The notes under the pieces are model-generated. The model saw only the letters and a list, made by a program, of their open reading frames with translations. It was not told the origin of the DNA and made no database searches. A stretch of 64,000 nucleotides of DNA, taken from Aquanectria penicillioides. Its lineage: Eukaryota > Ascomycota > Sordariomycetes > Hypocreales > Nectriaceae. Positions 35,851-45,555 of the stretch are shown here, in pieces; positions within the stretch are counted from its first letter, which is position 1, and every line of letters starts with the position of its first letter. The position numbers and the translations under genes are program-made. Location of the stretch: contig PYIU01000004.1 of the NCBI GenBank assembly GCA_003415625.1, forward strand, positions 2,542,001 through 2,606,000, given 5' to 3'.

Positions 35851-36431
35851 ATGGCCAAGAAAAGAGTGCGGGAAGAGATAAGTGCTAAGGGGGGGGCGTG
35901 TGGGACAGGTGAAGTATGAATGCGCGAGCGTGAGAGTGAAAGTGAGTGTGAGTGTGGATGTGAATGGGTGCGTGTGAATATGTGCGCGTGCGTGTGGGTT
36001 GTAGGGGACGGACGGCTAGTCTCGTTGCGAAATGAGTATGCAAAGCGTAAGGAGGGCATGTAAGAGACGTCGCATCGGATGTACGAGGTTCCGGCAGAGG
36101 GGACAACGAGGAGAGAGAGAAAAACAAAACGGAAACGGAATGAGAAACGAAGAGAGAGAAGAGAGAGAAGAGAGAAGCTGGGCTAAATCGTCACGCATCG
36201 AGGCGAGGGAGCCAAGATGCAAGGCGAGGCAAGGCAGGGCAAGGCTTGGGGTAGCTGTGTAAATTGTGACGGTCGAGGATAGATGGAAGTGGGGCCGTGG
36301 AACGGTTCAAATCGACTCACCCGTCTGTCCTTGTTGGAGAATGCCACGGCGGGAAAACTTGCGTGAAACGTCATTCTGCTGTCATGGTTTCTTCTTTTTT
36401 CTCTCTTTTCTCATGTCTGTGTGGTTTTATT

Positions 36432-36445
36432 GGGGGGGGGGGGGG
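36432..36445. repeat. Homopolymer of 14 G
   Basis: Uninterrupted G run; its length may be uncertain in the assembly. Confidence 0.85.
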
Positions 36446-37357
36446 CTTATTCTAGTTTGCTCATTATTGACACTTGTGATTGATCTTGCTGCTTCTCCTC
36501 GTCTTGGCTGCGTCTGTGTGTCAAGCTACTGCCGATGGGGCCAAACCCAGATATATCGAGACCAAGACTAGTTCCCCAGCTGGAATGGAAGCCGAAGAAG
36601 GGGATATCCTTGAACTCGGGGGGTAAAGGGGGGGTGAAACGGGGGAGAAGAGGGGTTAATTTGCCCCATTTCAGTTAGAATGGCCAGGTTTCCAGACAGC
36701 CCGCAAGATATTGATATTTGGATCGAAACGGGATGGCGGTTCTTCATGTAGGTCCATATCAGTAGCGTTTGTCCGCGCAGCAAACCTGTCAGCAACCTTC
36801 GGGCCTTCTTCCATGTACGTAACAGTTTGCTCACGACGGCAGAGAGAGGGCCAAAGGCTAAAACTAAAAGGGAGTGAGCCCTTGTGCCTTGTGCCAGAAC
36901 CGGCCCGCGGAGAGTGTTCCTAGCAAAGCGCTACTAGCAAGAGTGTGTTACCGACCGAGTGTCGTTTTACATGCCTCCTTGCATCGGAGCATGCATCTGA
37001 CATGACAAGCATCTGCAGTCGTGGCACTCGGATGTACCTCCTCCCTGGTCGACGCGAGCTATCTAGGTTTGTGTTTGCAAGTCTGGCACGCCGCCTGACG
37101 AGGGAGGAAAAGGAGGAGGAGAAGGAGGAGAAGGAGGAGAAGAGGACGGAGACCTGCATAGCTCGCTGATAGGTAGCGTTTCTTGTTTCTCTGCCTCGTA
37201 TTCGGTATTTGTGATGTTTGAGCGAGATATTCTCGTCGTTGGCCTTTGCAGACCCCAACCCCGAAGCATGCTTTGACAATGATGTTCGGCGAGTCCTCGA
37301 CTCGGGCTGCAACTTTGGCATTCTCGGCGGGGCCGGATGTAGTATTCATCTTAGCTA

Positions 37358-37410
37358 GGCAAGCAAGCGAGCAAGCAAGCAAGCAAGAAGGCAAGCAGGC
37401 AAGCAGGCAA
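37358..37410. repeat. (AAGC/GCAA)n tetranucleotide array
   Basis: About twelve AAGC units with GGC interruptions, the same unit as the array at 1586-1677. Confidence 0.88.
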
Positions 37411-37486
37411 ACTTGGTTACATGAGAAACGAAAAAGAAACCGGGGAAAACAAAGGAACCCAACACCTCCCTCCCTCTCCTTGTGGT

Positions 37487-37963
37487 TCAAGTCTGCATCC
37501 GTCTATTCTCGGGTGCCGTGGGTGACGGGTCCATGAAGGTCTTCAGCTCGATGCCCTTCCAGCTCCCGTCTTCATCCTTGACCAACTCGACGATTGAGAA
37601 CTCGGACACCTTTGCCGCCACGCCCTCTTCGTCCTCCTTGAACTCGACGGCGCTGGTGGACTCGAACATGAGGGTCCTGGTGCCGTCGTTCTTGGACACA
37701 TCCCACGCCACGGCGCCCTCGTGGCGGAACCCCCGGAGCTTCTCGTGCCGCTTGTTCAGGACGGATATGATCTGGGCCGTCGTGCCGCCGACCTTGCCGT
37801 TGAATATGAACTGCGCGTCCGGCGCCGCAAAGGCCGCCAGGCGCGAGGCGTCGCCCTGGAGCGAGTCGATGACGGGCATGTAGTTCTTCAGCCAGATAAG
37901 CCCGGGCGTGGCCGTCGACGGGATCGAGGCGAAGGAGCCGCGGTGGATCGTGGTCTGGGCCAT
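37487..37963 (-). CDS. NTF2-like (SnoaL-type) small protein, function unknown
   Basis: Single-exon frame of 158 residues. The pattern of an N-terminal helix with a conserved Trp (GLIWLKNYMPVID), then LAAFAAPDAQFIFNG, a following helix with RHEKL, and alternating beta-strand segments (TRTLMFEST, KVSEFSIVEL, WKGIELKTF) fits the alpha+beta cone fold of the NTF2-like superfamily. Many fungal members are uncharacterised, and some act as cyclases, isomerases or hydrolases. I see no diagnostic catalytic pair, so no activity is assigned. The start codon is preceded directly by a run of about 12 A on the coding strand. The next gene upstream on the same strand, a Zn2Cys6 factor, ends 720 bp away. The superfamily call rests on pattern only. 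Confidence 0.7.
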   Translation of the reverse strand: MAQTTIHRGSFASIPSTATPGLIWLKNYMPVIDSLQGDASRLAAFAAPDAQFIFNGKVGGTTAQIISVLNKRHEKLRGFRHEGAVAWDVSKNDGTRTLMFESTSAVEFKEDEEGVAAKVSEFSIVELVKDEDGSWKGIELKTFMDPSPTAPENRRMQT

Positions 37964-38683
37964 TTTTTTTTTTTTTTACAAAGCGACTATGAGTATCAGA
38001 CAGACAGGTTGGCAGAAGCGGTTCGAGGTCTTCAGGCGATGGATAGCTGTGAAAAGAAATCGCGTTGTCGAAGACGGCCTTTTGTTATCTTCTTCCCCTT
38101 CGCCGTACTCGTGGATATTGCCAATCCATGGCCCGTCATCCAATGACGAAGCAACTTTGCCGTCCTGCCGTGCGCCCTCCGTCTCTGGCGGATAATAAAC
38201 CTTCCGTCCAGGGAGTGATTGGCTGACCCAAACTTTTTGTGATGACTCCAAGAGAGCCAAATGAAATGTAGATAGATATCACTGGTTTACCTTTTTTTTT
38301 TTTTTTCCTCTTCTCTTTCGGGTTTCTTTTGGGTAGATTGTCGGGTTGCTAAATGTAGAAATATCCGATCCTCGTCGTTCACGGATCGATGTGCATGTGA
38401 TATCGCACTGACTAATTACACGCAAAGAGCCTCAATTCGTCGAGTTCAACTACGTCACGACCAGAGATTGGCAGATTTACCGTGACAAGTATTCATACAT
38501 TTCGGGGGGAGAAATATTGTCAAATCTTTTTCTTAGTATCTATCTACTCTCAGCATTTAACAGATGCCCCCCCGCCCCCCCTATGGTATGTCACCCTCAT
38601 TATAGATAACCAGTTCATCCAAGGCGCCAGTACAGATTCTCGGTTTTCATATGCTAATTTTTTTTTTCCTTTCCAGTTTGCCA
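37964..38683. other. Intergenic interval upstream of the NTF2-like gene
   Basis: 720 bp between the NTF2-like start and the 3' end of the transcription-factor gene, both on the minus strand. It contains poly-T runs at about 37964-37976 and 38292-38306 and no coding signal. It should hold the promoter of the NTF2-like gene. Confidence 0.6.
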
Positions 38684-40908
38684 TTAAATGTCCTCGGGCC
38701 CATCGTTTGCCCAGCCCATTGTCATCGTCGCCCATAGGTCATGGAACACAGGCTGCTGATCTTGCGGGCCGCGCGGCGGCGTCGGCATTGGCATCACGGT
38801 GCTCATATCAAATCCCGTATCCCACGCCGTAATGTACGGTTCCATGCTACGGTCAAACATTGGGCACCCGTGGGTGCTTCCGGGCGTCGCCTCTGCCGGC
38901 TTCGTGCGCAGCACGACTCGGCGGTCGTACTTTTCCTTGACGACGCGTAAGACGACGCGGCCGGCTGACAGCGCGTCGACCCGGGTGTTGACGGGGGTCA
39001 GGTCTGCTCCGTCGCACATGTGCGACAGAAACGCGTCGAACTGCAACTCCTTCCTGGCCCAGGCGTCGTCCCAGTCTGGCACTTCGGTCATTGGGAACGA
39101 GAGTTTAATAGCCAGGATAACGGCTAGAATGAACCTTGCCCAATCATTGCTGGTGAAGGACGTGAAGGCCGACGGGCCGAGATTGGTGAAGAAGTCAAAG
39201 AGGGCTCTCGTTTCCGATACGCACATTCGGAGTTTAGTGTGCGAGGGGGGAATGTAGCCTGATGGCTTGGTTTTTGATTGACCAAGGCGAAGTAGAGAGC
39301 CGCCATTGAGGTATATCGTAAAGAAGAACTCGAATAGTTTTACCGGAACTGCGTCCTGTTAGTAAATATGTTTTGAAAGCCCAACACTGTCAAGGCCTAC
39401 CTGAGCGAGCAATGTGCGGAAGCATAGACTGGTCCAGGTCACGCTTCTGCGCTTCCAGACCGTAAAGAACGAGCTGGCTCTGCTGCTCAGATGGCGCCAC
39501 GCTCTCGTGAATAGCGTCCTTTGCTGCATTCGTGAAGCTCGCCAGCCTGACCAGATAGCTGAGTGCGAAATCGCCGTCGGACTCTGAGCAGCGCTGAATG
39601 ATGTCACAGCAGATGGCAGTCCAAGCAGTAAATGGAGCCGAAACGTCAAGCGTCTTCCAGGTGGTCATGAAGCTAGTCTTGTGAGTAGCTGAGTGACTCT
39701 GGCTTATAATGACATACTTGGAGACGGTGTAATACCATGCTAGGTATGTACGGATTTTCTGGAGCTGTTCGCTCGATACCTGGGAGTTGAAACAACCGTT
39801 GAGCTCCGGCAGCTCCTGGTCCAGATCCATGTCGCGCATGAGATCTCCGGCCATCCGGACATACTGGAAGGCTTGCTTATTTTTGGGTCGCAGGTGAAAG
39901 GGGTACCTAAGAAGGAAAGGGGGGGGGTTAAGATGTTGGCCTCTACGAAAACAGGGGCTCATATACGTACCAGGCACAGTATATCAGAATGCCCTGCAGC
40001 AACTCGAGGCTCCTCTCTCCACCAGCCACGAATTTGAGCCCAAGAACCTTTCGGAACTCTTCGTCGTATAGGCTATGTCCTTGCAACGACTTGGAGCCAG
40101 AAGCCGAGGCCAGGATGGCCAGCAGCACAAACGGGCGCGAGGCGGCGAGACTGGAAACGGTCTCCTCGGGCTTGAGGATAATACACGGGAAGTGAGTCAT
40201 CATGCCCCGAAAGGTCGTTAGCAACGACTCCGCAGAGTCGAGGTTGAACTGGGGCTTCGCATGGAGCGACTGGATGGAATGGCTGTGAGAGGACGGCGGA
40301 GTTGGGAAGCCCGTCATTGGTGACGAGGCAAACGAAGAAAGAATGGAGGCTGGCTCTGCAGGGAAGATGGTGTCAAAGAATTGCGCATGAGTGTCACGCA
40401 AGGCATCGAAGTTCTCGTCGACGTCAGGCTGAGATGGGACATCAAAGTCAATGGTGAAAGTCTTTGACGGCGCTGTTGCTGGTGGCGGCGGAGGCTGTGG
40501 TCCGTCAGAAGCGCTGAGGTTGACCAGGTCAGTAAAGTAAGTAGTTGGATAAGTGATGGGCAGACGGGCTCCTCTCGTGCTCATCTGGTTCTGGTGCAGA
40601 CGTACAATTTGGTTCTCCTCCTCCGAGTTCTAGGCCCTGTTCTCGAGATGCATTCCTTTTTGGACTCGAGACATCTGAAGAGAGAGGGTTGTCCGTCAGT
40701 CTCTGATATACGAAATGGTTGCCGCAACTGAAGCTAGCACGGCACGGCACGGCACATAGGGCGGGGGGACAAGGCCTTACTTGCGGCACACGCCAGGCTG
40801 GTCGCTTGGCTGGCACTTGATCTTTGTGGCACGGCACGCCTCGCAGGCCGTCGAGATTCTCTTGCGTGCAGCGACGCCCGCCTCGCCAGCGGGAGATACG
40901 TCGTCCAT
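38684..40908 (-). CDS. Zn(II)2Cys6 fungal transcription factor
   Basis: Six coding exons on the minus strand: 40908-40781, 40674-40606, 40513-39971, 39906-39718, 39672-39401 and 39348-38684, giving 621 residues. The binuclear zinc cluster is CEACRATKIKC, spacer, CRKC, C, with spacing CX2CX6CX8CX2CX6C. The intron after exon 1 splits the Lys codon between the fourth and fifth Cys. A basic linker (RTRRRRTK) follows, then a Pro/Ala-rich stretch and a helical middle region of the kind seen in fungal-specific factors. The intron at 39717-39673 is only 45 nt and in frame; I accept it because it gives VSNFMTTWK. The final acceptor is set by frame (ARSVPVKLFEFFF). An alternative start at 40995 would add 29 residues. 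DNA target and regulon cannot be inferred. Confidence 0.87.
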
Positions 40909-41708
40909 AACAGTCGCCTCGGGGCGAGTTTGGTTCAACAGTGCAAAAATGGCTTGGAGCGGGTCGCGATGAAGCGTCTTGTCCGCACACCACACACACC
41001 ACTGGGGAAATACTTGAGCAAGGAGAAAAAGTCGCCGGGATCCAGGGTCCAGGGGTCCGGGGCGAGGATCTTTTCCGGACGTCTACTATGCAATATGTAC
41101 AGTATCCGCGCAGGGTCTGGAATATTCGGGAGTTCAGGTTCGTCGATTCTCGCCTTCACCATCGAGTGCCCGCCCTGGAGTGGTGGCTGTTACATCCTCG
41201 GGGCCCCGGATCCGGGCCAAAGACGTCCCGATGGTGCTGTCAAGTTGCCCAAGTCGCCGGCGGCCGTCGGAACTTGTTTAACAACGACGGTTTGCCCCAC
41301 ACAACACCACCACACCCATTGACGGTGCTTTTTTGATCATTGATCCACCTTCACAGATCGGTGACATGCCTCCTGCATTAGTCGCCGTGGTTCAGATCTC
41401 AAGTGGAGATCACTTGGGCTGGCTTCTGGCTTCCAAGGACGACGGATAATCATCTTGCCCCAGGGACTAACCTGCCTAATAAACTACCGGTACTGCACAA
41501 CACAAGTCAAGCCAGCGAGTGGCCCTAACAAATACTTGCCGCCGCCACCACCACCAGCTTCCATCCAGTCTCACCACACGCGGGAAAAAAAAAAGAAAAA
41601 AAAAAACACATTTCAAATCAATGGTTCTCTATTCCGGGTATTCCGTTTCTACATGTAAAAATACAGCCATCCTTGAATCTCTCGTAAGCTTCCCGTTCTA
41701 TCTGCTGG
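40909..41708. other. Intergenic interval between the transcription factor and the double zinc-finger gene
   Basis: 800 bp on the upstream side of the transcription factor and the downstream side of the zinc-finger gene (both minus strand). A-rich runs occur at about 41584-41606. No coding signal, apart from the possible N-terminal extension of the factor to 40995. Confidence 0.6.
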
Positions 41709-43069
41709 TCACTCGGCAAGTGAAAACTTCAGCCCAGGATTGCCGTCCTTGAGAGTCTTCTCTGCCAGCTCCCATAGCGGCGACACCAGCGTCTTGATCT
41801 CGTCAATCGCCGTCTTGACGCCGTGCTTTGCGTCCCTGTGTCCTGCCAGGTTCTGTGTGGCGCATTTCTCGGAGCAGTAAATCGCCGATTTCTGCTCCCC
41901 AACGCAGTCGTTGCAGATGACTGTCTGCGGCGTCCCGTCGTCCATTGCCACGTCGTCATCAAAGTTCTGTACACATTTATCTCCAGCCTCGCAGTCGTGT
42001 TCCTTGTCAACGTGCTCGTCCTGTAAATTGCGTCAGTATCCCGCTTGGGGAATGGCCAAGAGGGTGCTTCGACACATACCTGTCCCTTGTGATAACACTC
42101 CGTAGAGCAATACACCGTCAGCTTCTTTCTGCCTCCAATTTGGGTCATCACTTGGCACAGCGAACACGAAAACACGTCCTTGGGGTCCACCGTCTTTTGG
42201 CAGACTGCGCAGGGCGGGAGATGGTAGAGCTCCTCCACGGCAGCCGGCGTCTGCGATGATTGACCCTGACCCTTAGTCGCCATCTTGTTCTGCTCAAACG
42301 CCATCTTGGCTCTGCGGAGCTCGTCGAGGCGTGCCTTGTGGCTGTCTCGCTGAGGCTGCGTGTTCATGCTTGCTCTGTGATCCTGGGCGATCCGGTCGAT
42401 GATTTCTTCCAAGCGCATCGTATTGCTGGACTCATATGCGTCGAGGTACTTTTGCGCATACTCCAGGACCTCGCCCGTTGCCCGGTCCTTGAACAAATAC
42501 GAGATGTAGAGCTTCTTCAGCTGCGAGGCGTCGCTTTGGGCTCCCGAAATCTTGTCCGCCAACGTATCCACGCCTGAAGACCATTCAGCCGGCTTTCCCA
42601 CGCCCTCCCAAACCTTTTCGATAAGTTCTTCGCGGGACCTGTCTGGGTCGTTTAGCATGCCCCTCAACTCGTCCAGGTCCACTCCGCTGTCGCCCGCAGT
42701 CAGGAACTCGGGGTACGTCCGCAGTACCCATCGATACCATGCCTCCTTCTCTGATTCAATCTGATCCTCAATGAACTTGAGGTCGATTTTGTGATCCTTG
42801 GCGTCGGCAAACAGCGTGTCCAGCTCGTTGAGGAACGCCCTCCGTTGTGAAAACCACTCTCGGTCCTCGACATCGCAGTATCGCGCGCGCATCTTATCCA
42901 ACGTCTTTGAATAGCAATCATTGCAATCCACAACGTGCTTCTTTCCGCATTCGGTGATGCATTTCCTCTTCACGGCGTCCACTTGGTCGGCACACTGCTT
43001 CCTGTGCGCCCTGGCCGCGCTGAGTTCCGTCCAGTGCTCTGGTAGGGCATACTTGGCGGATCCCGCCAT
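41709..43069 (-). CDS. Protein with two MYND-like zinc fingers, function unknown
   Basis: Two coding exons, 43069-42080 and 42020-41709, giving 433 residues; the 59-nt intron restores the frame across the first finger. The N-terminal half has two Cys pairs in KRKCITECGKKHVVDCNDC, followed by an acidic, charged helical region. The first MYND-like finger has CAVC, CSLC, YCSTEC and a final H...C supplied after the splice. The second has CNDC, YCSEKC and His-rich ligands (H...H). MYND fingers usually bind proline-containing peptides. I do not recognise the whole protein. It diverges from the SF3B5 gene across 450 bp. Confidence 0.75.
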
Positions 43070-43519
43070 CTTTGAAAATCCAAGTTTGAGACTGGGCCCA
43101 ATTTTCCAGCAGCCGTCTTCTTGGGCGATGATTATGTTTTGATAGTCCCAGGTCGATTTGTTTTACCCCTAAACTGACTAGTGAGGCAGGGGTGGTTGGT
43201 TCTGTGAGCCCCCAGAAACCAATAAGGGAGTTCTATGAAATACAAGGCAATGAGGGCAAATAATTGACTAAAATTTGCTGCGTGTTCATGTACGGTCGCT
43301 TGCTGTCAATCAGGTGTATTATATGCATCTCAAGTCTCATCATGAGAGGTGAAATGGAGATGACTTAGCCGACGTCCCAGGGAGCCGACGAGTTTAGCCG
43401 AGATTCAAGCGGCAACACGCCCGTGAATACTCCGGTCATGGCTGCTCCAAACTCGACCTAAAAACGATTCCGCAACTGTCAACAACAATCATCAAAGCTC
43501 AAGATACAGTCAACGCAGC
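43070..43519. promoter_or_regulatory. Bidirectional promoter region, double zinc-finger gene and SF3B5
   Basis: 450 bp separate the two start codons, which face away from each other, so both promoters must lie here. I see no TATA box or other element I can name with confidence. Confidence 0.55.
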
Positions 43520-43886
43520 ATGGTAACGCATCATTGCTCACAGCCTCGTCCATCTTCAGCCGCTAATGTACTCCCAGGCCGACAAGCTTCGCAACCAGCA
43601 AGAACTCGAGCGCCTCCAGGCCAAGTACATCGGTACCGGTCATCCAGACACCACCAGCTGGGAATGGAGAACCAACATCCAGCGCGACACCTACGCTTCA
43701 ATCGCCAGCCACCGACCCCTTCTTTCCTACATTGCGCTCGCCGAGAACGAGCCCATTGCCAAGGTCAGGGCGCAGATGATTCGGGTAAGTCTCGGAGCCG
43801 TCCATCCAAGCCTCGAGCCCTGTGCTAACTGGTGTTTGCAGAAAATGGTCCAGCCGTGTGGCGCACCACCGCAGCGCGAGACATGA
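43520..43886 (+). CDS. Splicing factor 3B subunit 5 (SF3b10 family)
   Basis: Coding exons 43520-43522, 43578-43784 and 43842-43886, giving 84 residues, against 86 for human SF3B5. The core matches the family: LERLQAKYIGTGHPDTTSWEW, an IQRDTY segment, then AENEPIAKVR and a KMVQPCG C-terminus. It is a small constitutive component of the U2 snRNP SF3b complex that recognises the branch point. I chose the ATG at 43520 because splicing 43523-43577 joins it directly to GCCGACAAG and yields an N-terminus MADKLRNQQ; the intron has a GCTAATG branch point and a CAG acceptor. Without that splice, translation would begin at 43566 as MYSQADK. The first coding exon is then only the start codon. Confidence 0.88.
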
Positions 43887-44137
43887 GACATAGACGACGA
43901 TGAGCATTTTATCAAACGAAATAGAGTTGCGCCGCAAGTCTCGGAGTCTGTGTGTTGAATTTGGTCTACATTGAAATGGCGTTCTAGGGAAGATACCCCT
44001 TTGGAAGGGTAAAAGAATAGTGCACTCAAAACAAGACATCACTTTCCATGGTCCTGGGTTTTTATTCGCATGAAGCACTCCGGCCTTTCGCATGTGTATG
44101 TGGGTATCATCTTACCGGTCGTTACTCCGTTACTCCG

Positions 44138-45238
44138 TCATTGGCCTTCTTCAATAGTCTGCATCCGACTGTCCTCCCCTTCCTCTTCCTCTTCCTCATT
44201 CTCATCTTGCCGAGCCGCACGCTCTTTCATGTTCAAGCTCGAACGCAGCTTCTTATCCAGATCATCGTTCCATTCGCCATACACTTCCTGAACCATCCCT
44301 ATCACTCCATCCAACCCGATCTCCTCCTTAGCGCGCGGTCCGACATGCCAACTAATGGTCAGATCACCATCCTGACCTATCGGCGGCCTATCTACCTTTT
44401 TGATGACGTAGCCTTGTCGTTCCATTCTCTTGATAATCACTTCCGTCTTGTCCATCGACACGTTTTGGTCTGCATTCAAGCGAGTGAGATATCGTCTCAG
44501 CTTCTGCTCGCTGAGCTCGCCGCTATTAAGCCAAATCATCGACACGACCATGGTGTAGAAGGCTGCGTATGTTGCCTCATCGTCTGCGCTCGGGGTTTTA
44601 GAAGGCGCAAGAATCGATGCCGCTCGGTATGACTCTGGTAGCGTTGATGAGAGTATGTAGGCGCCGGACCCAGATTTGGGCTGTGAATGGCTTTTCATTG
44701 CTGACCTGGAATCAGCGACGAGAAATTTCCAATTGTAGAGCCCATGCTTACCTTGACGTTTTTCCTGTAATGACATCTTCTCCCTCACTGGGAGTTCGCG
44801 AAGCTCCATCCCCCACACTTCCTTAAGCTGCTTTTGCGCGAGCGCAAAGATGCGCTTAAACGACCGCCCCTGGTTGCCGAGGACTACAGACGCGTGAGTC
44901 ATGGTCGCAATATTTCCCAGTCCCACTGCTCACCTCTCTCCTTTATGCCATCTCGCCGTATTGCTGTTCTCGAATACTCGCAGGCGATCGCATAACGGAC
45001 CAACTTCTTGGCCATTTGGTCGTCGGCACTTTGCCCAGAATGGATATCTGTGTCCATCTCATCTTCGCTTGCATCGTCTTCGGGTTCTGCTTCCGAGTCT
45101 GCGCGATTGCGACGCTGGCGAGGGCGCGCATCCTCCTCAGGTTCGTCGTCGTCAATCTACCACCTCGTCAGCTCACTGGTTCACTGTCGCATTCGCGAAT
45201 CACGCACTGGGCGACGCCTTCTTTGAGTGGGGGGCATT
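44138..45238 (-). CDS. nse3: MAGE-domain Nse3-like subunit of the SMC5/6 complex
   Basis: Four coding exons, 45238-45209, 45156-44934, 44883-44752 and 44700-44138, giving 315 residues. After an acidic, Arg-rich N-terminus (about residues 11-45) comes the MAGE region: KKLVRYAIACEYSRTAIRRD, GRSFKRIFALAQKQLKEVWGMEL, then a second winged-helix part with WLNSGELSEQKLRRYL and GYVIKKVD. The C-terminus is acidic. Fungal MAGE genes normally encode only Nse3, which with Nse1 and Nse4 bridges SMC5/6 and binds DNA in recombination repair. Introns of about 50 nt have GACTCAC or GCTGAC branch points; their removal eliminates all in-frame stops. Start and first intron are less certain than the rest. The gene diverges from the Sls1-like gene over 317 bp. 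Confidence 0.85.
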
Positions 45239-45555
45239 GTGGTGATAATTCAAGCGCAGAATTGGTGCGTGAGAGCGTCAATGCTTGTCTTGTATTTTCA
45301 CAGCGGAATTGCAGATATTGATGGTGAGAATTATCAAGGGCGGAAGTCAGAGAAGAGGGAGGGGCCGGTGAGCTTGGACGCGGTTGACCCAGACGCGTTG
45401 GCAATTAATCTAATCGCTTATCGCTTATCGGCAAAATTTCGTAGCTTCGACCTACAACATACCGGTCTCATCCTAAAAACACTTGCTGCTGGGTCCGACA
45501 GTGTGTGGCCTCACACAAAATAAATGCTCGCAATTTCTTGTTTCTTGCATTATCA
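45239..45555. promoter_or_regulatory. Bidirectional promoter region, Nse3-like and Sls1-like genes
   Basis: 317 bp between two divergent start codons (45238 minus, 45556 plus). Short repeated words TCGCTTATCGCTTATCGG lie at about 45413-45431. If the in-frame ATG at 45505 is used by the plus-strand gene, the interval shrinks to 266 bp. Confidence 0.55.

Larger units (their letters stand above)
32309..37486. other. Gene-poor stretch with strand-asymmetric G-rich repeats
   Basis: Nothing in either strand supports a gene: frames are short and low-complexity (Ser/Leu/Phe from CT tracts, Gly/Arg/Val from G tracts). The left third begins with the Whi3-like gene's 3' region. From about 34970 to 36445 the plus strand is very G-rich and carries several tandem arrays, listed separately. 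Near 36700-37250 minus-strand frames encode Ser/Leu/Pro-rich text without a domain. Confidence 0.55.

Noticed and set aside
36302..36318. GGTTCAAATCG, a tRNA B-box-like word
   Set aside because: No T stem, acceptor stem or D arm can be built around it.
36920..37490. Minus-strand open frames of 133 and 143 codons downstream of the NTF2-like gene
   Set aside because: Ser/Leu/Phe/Pro-rich text from GGA and AAGC repeats, two competing frames, no domain.
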